In this document: piece by piece, positions 1 through 5,012 of the stretch
How positions within the stretch are numbered: position 1 is the stretch's first letter
How the letters are laid out: every line of letters starts with the position of its first letter
NCBI GenBank assembly: GCA_003449495.1
Contig: DMHJ01000116.1
Span: 1-5,012, forward strand
DNA: 5,012 nucleotides
Reading direction: 5' to 3'
Origin: Clostridiales bacterium UBA8153
Lineage (GTDB): Bacteria; Bacillota; Sulfobacillia; UBA8153
Made by a program: the position numbers and the translations under genes
Notes under the pieces: generated by a model
Told to the model about the DNA's origin: nothing
Database searches by the model: none
Seen by the model: only the letters and a program-made list of their open reading frames with translations

Positions 1-36
1 GATAGCATGCGGGGACAGAGGAAGGGCGGGGGGTAA
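1..36 (+). CDS. Probable 3' end of an upstream gene (partial)
   Basis: Frame 1 is open from the window edge and ends in TAA at 34-36. It would encode a short basic, glycine-rich tail, DSMRGQRKGGG. The stop lies one base before the GTG of the next gene, which is typical operon spacing, and the next gene's purine-rich ribosome-binding region (about 18-33) would sit inside this tail. Only eleven codons are visible, so the product cannot be named. The alternative is that the next gene begins further upstream, because its own frame is also open to the window edge. Confidence 0.35.
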   Translation, partial: DSMRGQRKGGG

Positions 37-37
37 G

Positions 38-355
38 GTGGCGCTATCCCGGGATCTGTTAGGGCTGTTGAGCCGGGAGAGACCGCAGGTCAGGGAAGAT
101 TTAGGACGGCTGGTGACGACCTTGACCGGCAGTCTCCACCTGGATGCGGCCCAGCGGGAACTGGTGCGGCTGGCAGTGGCCGTCGCCGCAGGCAACGCCG
201 GTGCCTTGGCCGGGCATCTCGCCCTGGCCCGCCGGGCCGGTCTCACCCGGGACCAGCTGGTCGATGCCATTCTCCTGTGTATTCCCGGCGCTGGGGCGCC
301 GCGGGCCCTGGAAGCCCTGGGCGTGTTGGCGGAGACGGAAGCGAGCATTACGTAA
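38..355 (+). CDS. Carboxymuconolactone decarboxylase (AhpD-like) family protein lacking the CxxC cysteines
   Basis: This 105-residue, mostly helical protein matches the CMD/AhpD fold by pattern. The segment QRELVRLAVAVAAGNAG (39-55) is followed by GHLALARRAGLTRDQLVDAI (59-78) and a glycine/alanine-rich helix with PRALEAL (88-94). Members usually carry C-x2-C-x3-H and act as peroxidase partners or decarboxylases. Here His60 is kept, but the two cysteine positions hold Asn53 and Ala56. The only cysteine is Cys81, so the usual disulfide redox chemistry looks impossible; the protein may have another role or a structural one. The GTG at 38 is chosen because a purine-rich stretch (AGGAAGG at 19-25, then a run of G) precedes it and an upstream frame stops at 36. 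The frame has no stop upstream, so a longer N-terminus cannot be excluded. The family call is from sequence pattern only. Confidence 0.7.
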   Translation: MALSRDLLGLLSRERPQVREDLGRLVTTLTGSLHLDAAQRELVRLAVAVAAGNAGALAGHLALARRAGLTRDQLVDAILLCIPGAGAPRALEALGVLAETEASIT

Positions 356-578
356 GGGTAGTTCGGGGCTGCCCGTTGGGCCACCGCCGGTTACCACGGC
401 CGCCGGCGGCCGCCCCCGCCAGGCAGGAGCGCGGGCAGAGCTTCCCCGGGGCAGCAGTGCCGGCCCGGGAGGCAGCTCTCCCGTCCGGGGGAAAATCAGG
501 GAAGCGCTGCGGAGAACGAAGGGCGTGGCGGGACGCCGGTAGCGCCGGGTCCGGAGCAAAAGCTAGGAGAGGTAGCCG
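356..578 (+). other. Non-coding, G+C-rich leader with several possible helices
   Basis: No convincing gene is seen in these 223 bases. Three inverted repeats are. CTGCCCG at 369-375 pairs with CGGGCAG at 432-438 (7 bp) and encloses a perfect 16-base palindrome at 397-412. CGGGAG at 466-471 pairs with CTCCCG at 478-483 across a 6-base loop. GGCGT at 522-526 pairs with ACGCC at 533-537. None is followed by a T tract, so they do not look like an intrinsic terminator. I looked for and did not find the T-box core or conserved blocks of cobalamin, SAM or THF riboswitches. Helices arise easily by chance in DNA this rich in G+C, so a regulatory leader is only a possibility. Confidence 0.35.
565..572 (+). 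promoter_or_regulatory. Ribosome-binding site of the deaminase gene
   Basis: AGGAGAGG matches the anti-Shine-Dalgarno sequence well. The AGGAG core ends nine bases before the GTG at 579, which decides that start. No other in-frame start has comparable support. Confidence 0.75.
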
Positions 579-1241
579 GTGTGGAAAGATGTACCGACCC
601 CGTGGCGAGCTTGTTTCGAAGAGGCTTGGCTGGCTTACTGTAACGGGTCCACGCCGGTGGGAGCCGTGGTGGTTTCTTCCACCGCCGAGATCGTAACCCG
701 GGGCCGCAACCGGGTGTATGAAGCGGCCGCGCCGCCCGGGCAGGTGGCGGGTACCGGCCTGGCCCACGCCGAGCTCAATGCCCTGCTGCAGGTCGGCACA
801 GGTGATGACCGCCTCTCCTCATACACCCTATACACCACCATGGAGCCTTGCCCCCTGTGCTTTGGCGCTTTCTGCCTGTCCGGCCTCCGCTCCCTGCGCT
901 ATGCCGCCCGCGACGGGCTGGCGGGTAGCGTCAACCCGGCATCCATGCCCGGCTACTTCAGCTCCCGGCCCTTCGATGTGGCCGGCCCCTTCCCGGACCT
1001 GGAGGCGGTGCAGATGGCGATGTATACGGCCCATATCATGGAACGCTGCCCGCCGGACCGGCACGCCGAGCTTTTGGCCCTTCGGGAGGGCTACTGCCGG
1101 AGCGGGGTGCGGGCCGGGCTGAAGCTGCACCATTCCAGGTGTCTTCTCCAGGCCCGGCAGCAGGAATGGACGGCAGGGCGGGTATTCGATGAGGTGACGA
1201 GGCTGTTAGGGGTCACCGCGGCTACCGTTGCGTCGCAGTAA
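579..1241 (+). CDS. Zinc-dependent nucleoside/cytidine deaminase family protein with C-terminal extension
   Basis: The 220-residue product has an N-terminal cytidine/deoxycytidylate deaminase-type domain of about 120 residues. It shows PVGAVVV (26-32), GRN (42-44), the HAE motif (His63, catalytic Glu65) and EPCPLC (89-94) with Cys91 and Cys94. His63, Cys91 and Cys94 are the expected zinc ligands, and Glu65 is the expected proton shuttle for hydrolytic deamination of a base or nucleoside. The spacing resembles TadA/guanine-deaminase-like members more than classical Cdd. After an AGS motif (115-117) comes about 100 further residues, including DLEAVQMAMYTAHIMER and a helical Arg/Leu-rich tail. 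This is longer than TadA (about 150-170 residues); I recall similar tails in some bacterial 'nucleoside deaminase' proteins. The substrate (adenosine in tRNA, cytosine, guanine or other) cannot be read from sequence. It stands alone behind a long leader and has no close partner gene. Confidence 0.85.
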   Translation: MWKDVPTPWRACFEEAWLAYCNGSTPVGAVVVSSTAEIVTRGRNRVYEAAAPPGQVAGTGLAHAELNALLQVGTGDDRLSSYTLYTTMEPCPLCFGAFCLSGLRSLRYAARDGLAGSVNPASMPGYFSSRPFDVAGPFPDLEAVQMAMYTAHIMERCPPDRHAELLALREGYCRSGVRAGLKLHHSRCLLQARQQEWTAGRVFDEVTRLLGVTAATVASQ

Positions 1242-1308
1242 CGGGGAAGGGGCCATGCCGGACAGAAAGGGCACCGGGGTCCGGGGTCTCTGCGGTCAGC
1301 GGCAGGAA

Positions 1309-1336
1309 TTGATCCTTCGGGGGTAGAAGTTATTCC
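1309..1336 (+). promoter_or_regulatory. Weak candidate sigma-A-type promoter for pepF
   Basis: TTGATC at 1309-1314 (four of six to TTGACA) and TATTCC at 1331-1336 (three of six to TATAAT) are 16 bases apart, in the only A+T-richer patch upstream of pepF. The -10 match is poor. The location is better evidence than the match, and the true start may use another box in the same patch. Confidence 0.25.
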
Positions 1337-1359
1337 ACATCCTTAGTTAGTCCTGCGAT

Positions 1360-1365
1360 GGGAGG
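1360..1365 (+). promoter_or_regulatory. Ribosome-binding site of pepF
   Basis: GGGAGG lies eight bases before the GTG at 1374. It supports that start, and the encoded N-terminus (RSEVPVELTWKLEDIF) begins where PepF proteins normally begin. Confidence 0.75.
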
Positions 1366-1373
1366 CTGAATCA

Positions 1374-3173
1374 GTGGAGAGACGCCTGACCCGTTCCGAA
1401 GTTCCGGTTGAACTTACCTGGAAGCTGGAGGACATCTTTGCCACTCCTGCCGAATGGGAGCAGGAGCTCAAGGCCGTGGCGGAGGCGCTGCCTTCCGTCA
1501 CCCGGTATAAGGGCAGGTTCGGAGAGGGCGCCCGGGTCTTCCTGGAATGCCTGGAGGCCCAGGAGGCCCTTTCCCAGCGCGTGATCCGGGTATTTTCCTA
1601 TGCCTCGCTGCAGTTTTCCACCGACGGCACCTCTCCCGCACACCAAGCCTCCTCCGGACGGGTGGCGGCCCTGGGGGCCCGGCTCCAGGCCGAAACCTCC
1701 TTCATCCAGACCGAGGCCCTGGGGCTACCCGACGGGACGCTCCAGCGCTACCTGGCCGAGGAGCCGGGCCTGGGCGCATTCCGTCGCACCATCGAGCACC
1801 TGTTGGAGCAGAAGCCCCATGTCCTGCATCCGGAAACCGAGATGGCCCTGGCCGCCCTGGGCGAGGTCCTGGGGCTGCCCTCCACGGTGTACCAGCGGTC
1901 CAAGAGCGCGGACATGACCTTCAAGCCCGTGGCGGACGGCAGCGGGCAGCAGTGGCCCATGTCCTTTGCCGGCTACGAAGGCCGCTACGAGCGCTCCTCG
2001 GACCTTACCCTGCGCCGCAACGCTTACGCCTCCTTCACCGAGGGGCTCAAAGGCTACCAGCACACCTATGCCACCACCTGGGGTACCGAAGTCAAGAAGA
2101 ACGTGGTCCTGTCCAGGCTGCGCCGCTACCCTTCCACCGTGCACATGCTGGTGCACCGCCAGGAGATTCCGGTGGAGGTGTACCACAGCCTGCACGACAT
2201 CATCCTGAAAGAGCTGGCCCCCCACATGCGGCGCTACGCCCGCCTGCGCAAGCAGGTCCTGGGCATGGATAAACTTCTATATTGCGATATCGAGGCCCCC
2301 CTGGATCCGGAGTTCAGCCCGGCCACCACCTATGAGAAGGCCACGACCATGCTCCTGGACGGTCTGGCCGTGCTCGGACCCGAGTACCTGCAGATCATGG
2401 ACGCAGGCCTCAAGAACCGCTGGATCGACCTGGCCGATAATGTGGGCAAGTCCACCGGCGCCTTCTGCAACTCGGTATACGGTGTTCACCCGTACATCCT
2501 CATCACCTGGACCGACAGCATGCGCAATGTGCTCACCCTGGCCCACGAGCTGGGCCACGCCGGCCACGGGGTGCTGGCCCAGCGCTACCAGCGCCTCTCC
2601 AACACCCGTAGCTCCATGTTCTTCGTGGAGGCGCCTTCCACCATCAACGAACTCCTGGTGGCCGACTACATCCTGGCCAAAAGCACCGAGCAGCGCATGC
2701 GCCGCTGGTTGATCATGCAGCTTTTGATGACCTACCACCATAACTTCGTGCGCCACCTCATCGAAGGCGAGCTGCAACGACGCATCTACGCCGTGGCCGA
2801 GAAGGGACAGCCCGTCACCGCTGCCCTGCTCAACCAGGTGCAGGGCCAGATCCTGGAGGAGTTCTGGGGCGGTGAGGTAGAAATCGACGAAGGTGCCCGC
2901 CTGACCTGGATGCGCCAACCCCATTACTACTCGGGCCTCTACCCCTACAGCTACTCGGCCGGCCTGACCGTGGGCACGGCAGTGGCCCGGGCCATCGTCA
3001 AAGAGGGGCAGCCGGTAGTCGACCGCTGGCTGCAGGTGCTCAAGGCGGGCGGCACCATGAAGCCGCTGCAGCTGGCCGAGCTGGCGGGAGTGGATATGAC
3101 CAATCCCGGGACCATCCGGGACGCCGTGGCCTATGTGGGGTCGCTGGTAGACGAAGTGGTCAACGCCTTCTAG
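1374..3173 (+). CDS. pepF: Oligoendopeptidase F, M3 family zinc metallopeptidase
   Basis: This 599-residue protein is full length for PepF (about 600). It hydrolyses short peptides internally, normally in the cytoplasm, and takes part in peptide turnover; no signal peptide or membrane span is seen. The N-terminus RSEVPVELTWKLEDIFAT (8-25) is typical of PepF. The helical oligopeptidase-F N-terminal domain covers very roughly residues 115-185, and the M3 catalytic domain about 205-585. The zinc site is intact: HELGH at 391-395 gives His391, catalytic Glu392 and His395. Glu419 in VEAPSTINE is the third ligand, 28 residues on as in thimet oligopeptidase. The C-terminal block HYYSGLYPYSYSAGL (517-531) carries the conserved His and Tyr residues that bind substrate and stabilise the transition state. 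There is no frameshift. A strong hairpin begins 16 bases after the stop. I regard the family as certain and the exact peptide preference as unknown. Confidence 0.95.
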   Translation: MERRLTRSEVPVELTWKLEDIFATPAEWEQELKAVAEALPSVTRYKGRFGEGARVFLECLEAQEALSQRVIRVFSYASLQFSTDGTSPAHQASSGRVAALGARLQAETSFIQTEALGLPDGTLQRYLAEEPGLGAFRRTIEHLLEQKPHVLHPETEMALAALGEVLGLPSTVYQRSKSADMTFKPVADGSGQQWPMSFAGYEGRYERSSDLTLRRNAYASFTEGLKGYQHTYATTWGTEVKKNVVLSRLRRYPSTVHMLVHRQEIPVEVYHSLHDIILKELAPHMRRYARLRKQVLGMDKLLYCDIEAPLDPEFSPATTYEKATTMLLDGLAVLGPEYLQIMDAGLKNRWIDLADNVGKSTGAFCNSVYGVHPYILITWTDSMRNVLTLAHELGHAGHGVLAQRYQRLSNTRSSMFFVEAPSTINELLVADYILAKSTEQRMRRWLIMQLLMTYHHNFVRHLIEGELQRRIYAVAEKGQPVTAALLNQVQGQILEEFWGGEVEIDEGARLTWMRQPHYYSGLYPYSYSAGLTVGTAVARAIVKEGQPVVDRWLQVLKAGGTMKPLQLAELAGVDMTNPGTIRDAVAYVGSLVDEVVNAF

Positions 3174-3189
3174 ACCTTACCCCTGGGGT

Positions 3190-3233
3190 GCCGGGGACGC
3201 TTTCCGCCGGGTTCCGGTGGGAGCGTCCCCGGC
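3190..3233 (+). terminator. Very stable hairpin just after pepF, terminator-like but without T tract
   Basis: Bases 3190-3201 pair perfectly with 3222-3233 (12 bp). After a small internal bulge (3202-3203 against 3221), bases 3204-3210 pair with 3214-3220 (7 bp, one G-T) around a three-base loop at 3211-3213. It starts 16 bases after the pepF TAG. The bases that follow are G+C-rich, not T-rich, so it is not a classical intrinsic terminator. It may stop transcription with a factor, protect the pepF mRNA 3' end, or separate pepF from the next gene. The structure is seen directly; the role is inferred. Confidence 0.6.
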
Positions 3234-3294
3234 CGGGCCGGGGTGCCGGGAGCAGGCGGCTTGGCACCAGGCAGGCCGCGGGCGCGTGGAGGGG

Positions 3295-3301
3295 AAGGAG
3301 G
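3295..3301 (+). promoter_or_regulatory. Ribosome-binding site that sets the start of the small membrane protein
   Basis: AAGGAGG is a near-perfect Shine-Dalgarno sequence, eight bases before the GTG at 3310. It argues against the longer in-frame start at 3217, which lies inside the hairpin after pepF and has no such site. Confidence 0.75.
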
Positions 3302-3309
3302 CACTAAAG

Positions 3310-3636
3310 GTGCTTACCGGTGGCCGGGTGGCCGCGGTTTGGCCCATGGCCAATGCCCTGGCCCACGGCGGCACGGTCGCGGAACCCGGTGCCCGTGGCT
3401 GGCTGGTGGCTGCCGTCATGCTCCTGATTTCGCTGGCGATGGCCGCCGTCCACCTGGCGGCGCTGAGGTGTCCTGACTACCGGGCCAAGCTGGCGGCGAG
3501 GGACCGCGGCGTCCGGCCCGCCACCACCCGGGCCGAGGGGATGGAGGTCAAGGTCCATCACGGTCCAAAGTGCGGCACGTCTTCTGAGAGCGAGTACCGG
3601 ACCCCGCCGGCCAGTGCCACCGGTGGATGCTGCTGA
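3310..3636 (+). CDS. Small single-span membrane protein of unknown function
   Basis: I do not recognise this protein. From the GTG at 3310 it has 108 residues. A 30-residue N-terminal part (MLTGGRVAAVWPMANALAHG and on to GARG) is followed by one clear hydrophobic span, WLVAAVMLLISLAMAAVHLA (31-50). Then come Arg53, Cys54 and a basic stretch (PDYRAKLAARDRGVR), which by the positive-inside rule suggests a cytoplasmic C-terminus. The tail holds KVHHGPKCG and ends in GGCC, so four cysteines and several histidines lie after the span; metal or thiol chemistry is possible but unproven. Support for a real gene is the excellent ribosome-binding site and the strong G/C preference at third codon positions through most of the frame. 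The last 30 codons are less hydrophobic and less typical. It lies 136 bases after pepF behind a strong hairpin and runs toward the reverse-strand operon. Confidence 0.6.
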   Translation: MLTGGRVAAVWPMANALAHGGTVAEPGARGWLVAAVMLLISLAMAAVHLAALRCPDYRAKLAARDRGVRPATTRAEGMEVKVHHGPKCGTSSESEYRTPPASATGGCC

Positions 3637-3674
3637 GTGCCGGCGCGGTCTTCCGCAAGTGATGGCAGGTCCTG

Positions 3675-3712
3675 CCGCCCGGGGTGTGGGCGCCCGTTGC
3701 CCCACCGGGCGG
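3675..3712. terminator. Candidate bidirectional hairpin between convergent genes
   Basis: CCGCCCGG at 3675-3682 pairs perfectly with CCGGGCGG at 3705-3712 (8 bp, 22-base loop). It lies about 40 bases after the forward stop and about 100 bases after the reverse stop. It lacks a T tract on both sides, so terminator function is a guess from position and stem strength. Confidence 0.3.
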
Positions 3713-3730
3713 TTCGCGCTTCCCCCGCCC

Positions 3731-3761
3731 GCCGTCAGGCGGCAAGCAGCCTCGTGACGGC
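3731..3761 (-). terminator. Candidate hairpin downstream of the beta-subunit gene
   Basis: GCCGTCA at 3731-3737 pairs with TGACGGC at 3755-3761 (7 bp). An alternative register extends the helix by pairing AGGC (3737-3740) with GCCT (3749-3752) and bulging two bases. It is the first stem beyond the reverse-strand stop at 3814, about 50 bases downstream. There is no T tract after it in that direction. Confidence 0.35.
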
Positions 3762-3813
3762 ACCGGCGCACCCCGGCACCTGCCGGCCCACTCACCGCTT
3801 CGCTTCGGGTAGC

Positions 3814-4662
3814 CTACCTGAACTCATCCTGGACCCGGGCCACCGCCGTGGGGTCGAAGGCACGCAGCGCCAAGGGTTCGCCCTGCAGGGCGGGAAGCTG
3901 GGCCTCAAAGGAGGGGCGTGGCACCTGGTAGAAGATGCCCAACGGGATGCGCTCGCCCCATTGCCGGGAAAGAGCCAGGGCGGCGGACCAATCGGTAGGA
4001 TCGTGTCCTTCCACCAGGTAGGTGCGCTGCCGGTACCAGGCGTAGGTGTTGAGCTTGTTGAACACCGGGCAGGGCTGCAAAATGTCTACCAGTGCGTAGC
4101 CGGGAAAGAGTATGGCAGCCTTCATGATTTCCCTGAGCTGATTCTTCTCTCCGGCAAAACCGCGGGCGACGAAGCCGGCGCCTAGCACCAGGGCCATGGC
4201 CAAGGGGTTGAGCGGGGAGGAGATCACCCCGCCCGTCTGCACGCTGGTGCGCATACCCACCTCAGAGGTGGGGCTGGCCTGTCCCTTGGTCAGACCGTAG
4301 ACTTGGTTATTGTGGACGAAGTGCGCCAGCTGCACGTTGCGCCGGATGGTGTGGATGAAATGATTGCCGCCTTCCCCATAGCTGTCCCCGTCGCCCGAAG
4401 CTACCACTACCGTCAGCTCCCGGTTGGCGATGCGGGCGCCGGTGGCCACCGGCAGGGCCCGCCCGTGCAGGCCGTTGAAACCGTTGACCCGGAGGTAGTG
4501 GGGCAGCTTGGCGGCTTGCCCGATGCCCGAGCAGATGAGCACCTGGTGCGGCTCCAGGCCCAGCCCGGCTAAGGCTTCCGCCAGCGCTTGGCGGATGGGG
4601 AAGTTACCGCAACCGGGACACCACGCGGTCTCTCCCAGTAGATAATCACCGGCCTGATACAT
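3814..4662 (-). CDS. korB: 2-oxoacid:ferredoxin oxidoreductase, beta subunit (TPP-binding)
   Basis: The 282-residue product is full length for the family. It binds thiamine pyrophosphate and a 4Fe-4S cluster and, with the alpha subunit, oxidatively decarboxylates a 2-oxoacid (probably 2-oxoglutarate) to the acyl-CoA, passing electrons to ferredoxin in the cytoplasm. WCPGCGN (14-20) gives cluster cysteines Cys15 and Cys18. GDGD (90-93), followed by NN at 118-119, is the TPP/Mg motif. VYGLTKGQASPTS (121-133) is a family signature, and LQPCP (195-199) gives Cys198. Archaeal relatives have Cys in GIGCS; here the segment is SGIGQA with Gln49, and Cys44 lies five residues before. The ATG at 4662 is preceded by GGGAGG with about ten bases of spacing. 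The gene overlaps the alpha gene by 17 bases, indicating coupled translation. 2-Oxoglutarate as the substrate is inferred from similarity; branched-chain or other 2-oxoacids remain possible. Confidence 0.92.
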   Translation of the reverse strand: MYQAGDYLLGETAWCPGCGNFPIRQALAEALAGLGLEPHQVLICSGIGQAAKLPHYLRVNGFNGLHGRALPVATGARIANRELTVVVASGDGDSYGEGGNHFIHTIRRNVQLAHFVHNNQVYGLTKGQASPTSEVGMRTSVQTGGVISSPLNPLAMALVLGAGFVARGFAGEKNQLREIMKAAILFPGYALVDILQPCPVFNKLNTYAWYRQRTYLVEGHDPTDWSAALALSRQWGERIPLGIFYQVPRPSFEAQLPALQGEPLALRAFDPTAVARVQDEFR

Positions 4663-5012
4663 GTGCTAGCACCTCCCGGGCTACTTGCCGGCTGTCGAAC
4701 GGACGCCCATCGAATTTCCGGATGTGGTGGTCCACGGTCAGGCCGGTCTCCCGCCGCAGCAGACCGGCGAACTGACCGGTGGCGTTGTTCTCCACGCAGA
4801 AACTCAGGCGGGCCTGGGGCAGAAGCTGCGTTATCCGGGCCACCGGTAACGGCCACAGGTCGGAGAAATGTAAGAGGGCCGACCGCGGGTGTTCGCTTTG
4901 GAGGATATCCATGGTCTCCCGCAGGATGCCGTAGGTCGATCCCCAGCCCAACAGGAGGATTTCCGGCTCCGGGTGGCCGTAAAGCTCGGGCTCATCCATC
5001 TCCTTAGCCACG
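4646..5012 (-). CDS. korA: 2-oxoacid:acceptor oxidoreductase, alpha subunit, C-terminal part (partial)
   Basis: Only the last 121 codons are in the window; the gene runs off the right edge, so the GTG at 5011 is an internal valine codon, not a start. The visible part is the C-terminal transketolase-like domain of the alpha subunit. The segment AKEMDEPELYG leads into LLGWGSTYGILRETMDIL, then LLHFSDLWPLP, then CVENNATGQFAGLLRRETGL and finally KFDGRPFDSRQVAREVL, all in the usual family order (compare GQ-type 'ENN..GQ' and 'DGRPF' signatures). Full-length proteins of this type are usually near 350-600 residues depending on whether the gamma domain is fused; that cannot be judged here. The TGA at 4646-4648 lies inside the beta gene, and the beta ribosome-binding site lies in this gene's last codons. 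The two subunits form one enzyme. Confidence 0.9.
   Translation of the reverse strand, partial: VAKEMDEPELYGHPEPEILLLGWGSTYGILRETMDILQSEHPRSALLHFSDLWPLPVARITQLLPQARLSFCVENNATGQFAGLLRRETGLTVDHHIRKFDGRPFDSRQVAREVLAHVSGR
4671..4678 (-). promoter_or_regulatory. Ribosome-binding site of korB inside the end of korA
   Basis: Read on the reverse strand, GGGAGGTG precedes the korB ATG by about eight bases. It sits in the coding sequence of the alpha subunit, so ribosomes ending on korA can restart on korB, matching the 17-base overlap. Confidence 0.7.

Larger units (their letters stand above)
1242..1373 (+). other. Intergenic gap before pepF with a candidate mini-ORF
   Basis: These 132 bases hold no standard gene. 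A 23-codon ORF (ATG at 1255, TAG at 1324-1326) follows a G-rich purine stretch at 1243-1252 and could be a leader peptide or chance. CCGGGGT is repeated in tandem at 1274-1280 and 1281-1287. From about 1305 to 1355 the composition becomes clearly richer in A+T than its surroundings, which fits a promoter region for pepF. No terminator with a T tract is visible after the deaminase gene. Confidence 0.4.
3637..3813. other. Convergent intergenic region with inverted repeats
   Basis: This 177-base stretch lies between the 3' ends of the small membrane gene and the oxoacid oxidoreductase operon, and no gene is supported in it. It holds three inverted repeats: GGCAGG/CCTGCC at 3664-3676, CCGCCCGG/CCGGGCGG at 3675-3712 and GCCGTCA/TGACGGC at 3731-3761. 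A region where transcription from both strands must end is expected here. None of the stems has a T tract on either strand. Confidence 0.5.

Noticed and set aside
371..392. Similarity between GCCCGTTGGGCCACCG (371-386) and GCCCGTTGCCCCACCG (3692-3707) in the two intergenic regions
   Set aside because: Fourteen of sixteen bases match, but the similarity does not extend beyond a few more bases and the sequence is low in complexity; chance in G+C-rich DNA is the simpler view.
356..578. Known riboswitch or T-box in the deaminase leader
   Set aside because: None of the conserved blocks I looked for (T-box core, cobalamin, SAM, THF) could be found.
1274..1287. Tandem CCGGGGT repeat
   Set aside because: Only two 7-base copies are present, with no other sign of a repeat array or binding-site arrangement.
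2277..2924. Reverse-strand open frame of 215 codons inside pepF
   Set aside because: It is antisense to the conserved catalytic region of pepF, and its composition is what the codon bias of pepF predicts on the opposite strand.
3217..3309. Longer N-terminus for the small membrane protein, starting at 3217
   Set aside because: That start lies inside the hairpin after pepF and has no suitable ribosome-binding site, whereas GTG 3310 has AAGGAGG at the right distance.
3304..3795. Reverse-strand open frame of 163 codons
   Set aside because: It is rich in Arg, Gly and Pro, has no family pattern or good ribosome-binding site, and lies opposite a better forward gene; high G+C DNA gives such open frames by chance.

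Overview
The window is strongly G+C-rich (roughly two-thirds by eye) and reads as bacterial chromosome. A clostridial-type PepF oligoendopeptidase lies beside a two-gene 2-oxoacid:ferredoxin oxidoreductase, and all four complete forward genes start with GTG behind good purine-rich Shine-Dalgarno sequences. Together this suggests a high-G+C anaerobic, possibly thermophilic, Firmicutes-type organism. That placement is an inference from gene content and base composition; no rRNA or other phylogenetic marker is present.

Layout. Positions 1-36 probably hold the last codons of an upstream gene. A small carboxymuconolactone-decarboxylase-like (AhpD-like) protein follows at 38-355; it has lost both redox cysteines of the family motif. 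After a 223-base non-coding leader with several possible helices comes a zinc-dependent nucleoside/cytidine deaminase-family protein (579-1241) with a C-terminal extension. A 132-base gap, with a weak promoter candidate and a 23-codon mini-ORF, precedes pepF (1374-3173), an intact M3 zinc metallopeptidase. Just after the pepF stop is a very strong hairpin of 19 base pairs (3190-3233), then an unrecognised single-span membrane protein (3310-3636). The convergent zone 3637-3813 holds inverted repeats but no gene. The reverse strand from 5012 down to 3814 carries the 3' end of a 2-oxoacid:acceptor oxidoreductase alpha subunit and the complete beta subunit, which overlap by 17 bases.

The forward genes share direction, but the gaps of 223, 132 and 136 bases do not show that they form one operon. 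The reverse pair is clearly one translationally linked operon encoding two subunits of one TPP- and iron-sulfur-dependent enzyme of central carbon metabolism. I see no CRISPR array, tRNA, rRNA, insertion sequence or phage gene, and no convincing new multi-gene system. The most interesting items are the cysteine-less AhpD-like protein, the structured leader before the deaminase, the strong hairpin after pepF and the small membrane protein behind it.
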